Below are positions 61,466 to 64,000 of a stretch of DNA of 64,000 nt, one piece after another. The position numbers were made by a program, and so were the translations under genes. Where the stretch lies: the NCBI RefSeq assembly GCF_000183425.1, contig NC_014759.1, positions 372,001 to 436,000 of the forward strand, written 5' to 3'. Within the stretch, counting starts at the first letter, position 1, and each line of letters starts with the position of its first letter. The notes under the pieces were generated by a model that made no database searches, was not told the DNA's origin, and was given only the letters and a program-made list of their open reading frames with translations. This stretch comes from Marivirga tractuosa DSM 4126 (GTDB taxonomy: Bacteria > Bacteroidota > Bacteroidia > Cytophagales > Cyclobacteriaceae).

Positions 61466-64000
61466 ATGTTAATTAAAAACAACCAAAACCTAATAAGTTC
61501 CGCTCTTAAAAACGTAGTGAATACAAATGTGAATAGATGTATTTTCGCCTTTTATTTATATTTGCTTCTCTGCAATGTTAGCAAAACGACTGCTCAAAGT
61601 AGGTTCGTAGACAGTCTAAGCGCAATTATTGTCCAAAAAGTAGAATCTGTAAATAGTTTAAAACAGGGTGATTTTTATTTAATCCAATTTGAGAGATCAT
61701 TAAGCAATTCTAATAAGGCTTTACATGACCATGCAATAGTAAAAAGGCTGAAAAATGATGCTGATATAATACATTTTGACTCTTTAAGTGATTTTGCTAC
61801 TAAAATTCAATCTCAAATAAGGTCTATTTACCAGATCAATAATGATTGGAAGAAATCTTTAAATATAACAAATACTAAAAATGATTATCTGAGTGGTGAT
61901 TACTGGCTAAGAATTACAAATGAGAATGATTGGCAGATTTTTGAAAAAAGTCAGTCTGGAATTAGTGCTATTTTACAATTTGACAACTTTGTTAAAGTCC
62001 GTCTTCGGAATGTTCAGCTTAAGCTTTTATTAAATAAAAGTTTTATTACTTACATCGAAAAAGCTGCTAAAGCGCGTGATAGTGAAGCTCGTGTACTAGA
62101 CCTGAATTTAAATCCAAATAGAATAAATACAATTCAAGCCTATTACCCCGAACTAAATGGGAGTAGTGAGACAGTTAGCATCAAAGAGCCCTTCTACAAT
62201 ATTGATGATATTGATATATCAGGTAGATACATCACTTCTGATAGAGAAAGTGATTTTTCAGATTCACATGCCCTAGAAATGACTACAATTATTGCAGGAA
62301 ATGGCAGTTCTTTTCTCACTGGACTAGGTGTTGCACCCTCAGTTTTTCATTCTTCGAGTTCTAATGAAACTATTGTACCTGACCCTATTTCGTATTTTGC
62401 AAGAAATAATATACAAACACAAAACCATTCATATGGTACCTTAATTGAGTCTTTCTATGGTGTTGCTGCTTCACTTTATGATCAACAAATATATAGTAAT
62501 CCTGAAATCATTCATGTTTTTTCAGTGGGTAATTCAGGTCTACATATTTCTGATCATGGTCAATATATGAAGGTCTAAATGGCTTCTCAAACATTACAGG
62601 AAACTTTAAGCAAGCTAAGAATATACTGACCATTGGTGCAGTAGACACTAGCTTCAACACTATCGAACTCAATAGTAATGGCCCTGCTTTTGACGGTCGA
62701 ATCAAGCCAGAATTAGTAGCGTATAGTATGACTGGTACTTCCAATTCCGCTGCCTTGGTCAGTGGTGTTTCCATTCTATTGAAGCAGGCCTATAGAAATG
62801 CCTATGAAGAGAATTTAAAGTCTTCATTGTTGAAGGCTTTGTTGATCAATAGTGCTGATGAAATTGGCAGTGTAGGGCCAGAACATAAAACCGGCTACGG
62901 AAGTCTTAATGCTCAGGGTGCTTTAGAACAGCTTGAAAAAGAGCTATTTATTCAAGGTGAGTTGATTGGAGATAATGACACGGGAATCAAAATTAAGGTG
63001 CCTGAAAATGCTGTAAACTTCAAGGCGACATTAGTTTGGACCGATCCTCCTGCACAAGCAAACGATGAATATGCCTTAGTAAATGATTTAAATCTTCAGA
63101 TTAAAGATGGATCTGGAGAAGTAAAATTACCGTGGGTTCTGTCTGCTGCCCCAAATCCTAGCGACTTAAATAGTGCTGCTATCAAGGGAATTGATCATAT
63201 CAATAATATTGAGCAAATCCATATCGAAAGAGTAGGAACAGATTCGATTGAATTCATAGTGAGCAGTGAAAATACGTTAACGAGTCCCCAGACTTTTGCA
63301 ATTGCCTACAGCTGGGAGATCGAAGATCAGTTTGCATGGACCAGCCCGACTTTCAACGATAATATTCCATACAATGGGGAAACTGTTTCTCACATTAGAT
63401 GGAAGAGTAGTTTTTCGTCTCAAATAACTGCTAAGCTATATTATAAACTAGTTTCAGAAGATCAGTGGGGATTGATTGAGGATAATATTTTAGTAGCTGA
63501 TGAGCATTTCAGATGGGACCCAAAAATAGTAAATGATTTTGCGCAGCTAAAAATGATAATCGGAGATAAAAGCTACCTAAGTGACACTTTTTCGATTTCA
63601 AGCCCGCTTCGATTAAATGTAGGTTTTAATTGCAGTGATTCCTTATCATTTAACTGGCAGTCGGTAGAGAATGTGGATTATTATTCATTATTTAATTTTG
63701 CAGGAGATGAAATAAAAAATTTGATTAATACTAAAGATACCGCGATCACTGTTAGTAAATCCGACTTAGAAACCTCTTATTTGAAAGTACAAGCTTTTAA
63801 AAGAGGTAAACCACTGATTACTGGCGAGATAATAGATTACAGATTACAAAGTTCAAATTGTTTTCTTGAGTCGTATTTTGTAGAATCCATTCAAGGAGAA
63901 GGGATCTACCACAACTTGAATCTTTCCTCTTTGTCGGGAGTGGAGAAAGTGAGAATAGAAAAAAGGTCATCAAGTGACGAGGAATGGGAAAATTTAAAGG
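61466..64000 (+). pseudogene. Subtilase (S8 family) gene with a frameshift, running off the window
   Basis: From the ATG at 61466 it encodes a signal peptide (FYLYLLLCNVSKTTAQ) and an S8 domain with the His region DSHALEMTTIIAGNGSS and the structural VFSVGNSG block. This frame stops at 62578. A second frame (62566 onward) continues without interruption to the end of the window, giving NGFSNITGNFKQAKNILTIGA and the catalytic Ser in MTGTSNSAALVSG, then beta-rich domains. Deleting two bases in CAATATATGAA (62563-62568) joins the frames. The first frame alone lacks the catalytic Ser. Start at ATG 61466 preferred over TTG 61367. Confidence 0.75.

Overview
The window looks like ordinary chromosome of a low-GC Bacteroidota, most likely a marine or soil member of the Cytophagales (Marivirga-like is a guess from general feel, not from a search). 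The evidence is AT-rich DNA, promoters of the Bacteroidota form TAnnTTTG, few Shine-Dalgarno sequences, a Reg_prop/Y_Y_Y sensor, a SusC-type carboxypeptidase-regulatory domain, GldL-like membrane proteins, abundant outer-membrane beta barrels and very small intergenic gaps. No rRNA, tRNA, CRISPR array, prophage or transposase gene was recognised. Most of the window is housekeeping.

Layout. 1-8.2 kb: a PAS/GAF membrane sensor, a PagL-like lipid A deacylase, a coiled-coil membrane protein, two methyltransferases, apaG, ung and a leucine-rich-repeat protein. 8.3-13.2 kb: gyrB, an aminotransferase plus prephenate dehydrogenase pair for tyrosine synthesis, and an apparently exported methyltransferase. 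13.2-17.5 kb: a PadR-controlled operon with GldL-like membrane proteins, a beta-barrel protein and a frameshifted small secreted-protein gene. 17.5-26 kb: ppk1, a MuiA/DUF4139 protein, and a sensor kinase with its NarL-type regulator. 26-33 kb, minus strand: pyrG-yidC with a strong terminator, and a glycosyltransferase-ECF sigma-rsmG operon. 33-38 kb, plus strand: tgt, an LptF/LptG permease, an EamA transporter and a large Ig-like secreted protein. 38-43.7 kb, minus strand: fabI-ispE (separated by a 113-bp hairpin element), mscS, lhgO and tyrS. 44-46.9 kb: cvfB-like, a Cys-cluster protein and holA, with repeat-rich gaps. 46.9-58.7 kb, plus strand: a long run with a TPR protein, a plugless barrel, a SPOR protein, ExbB, ExbD, TonB, folC, trmB, PAP2, an aspartoacylase-like protein and a sugar transferase. 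58.9-64 kb: an OmpR-family regulator lacking its phospho-acceptor Asp, an SDR enzyme, a secreted M57-type metalloprotease and a frameshifted subtilase running off the end.

How the genes fit together. Several genes serve the cell envelope: PagL-like protein, LptG-like permease, fabI, ispE, yidC, PAP2, sugar transferase, and the TPR/barrel/SPOR/ExbBD/TonB set, which is the best candidate for an incompletely described multi-gene machine. The most unusual non-coding signals are the 113-bp paired-hairpin element between fabI and ispE, and two diverged copies of a composite intergenic repeat that lie, in the same sense orientation, just downstream of tyrS and of the Cys-cluster gene. Two probable frameshifts (17.3 kb and 62.57 kb) each occur in a short simple-sequence run, so they may be real decay, phase variation or assembly error.
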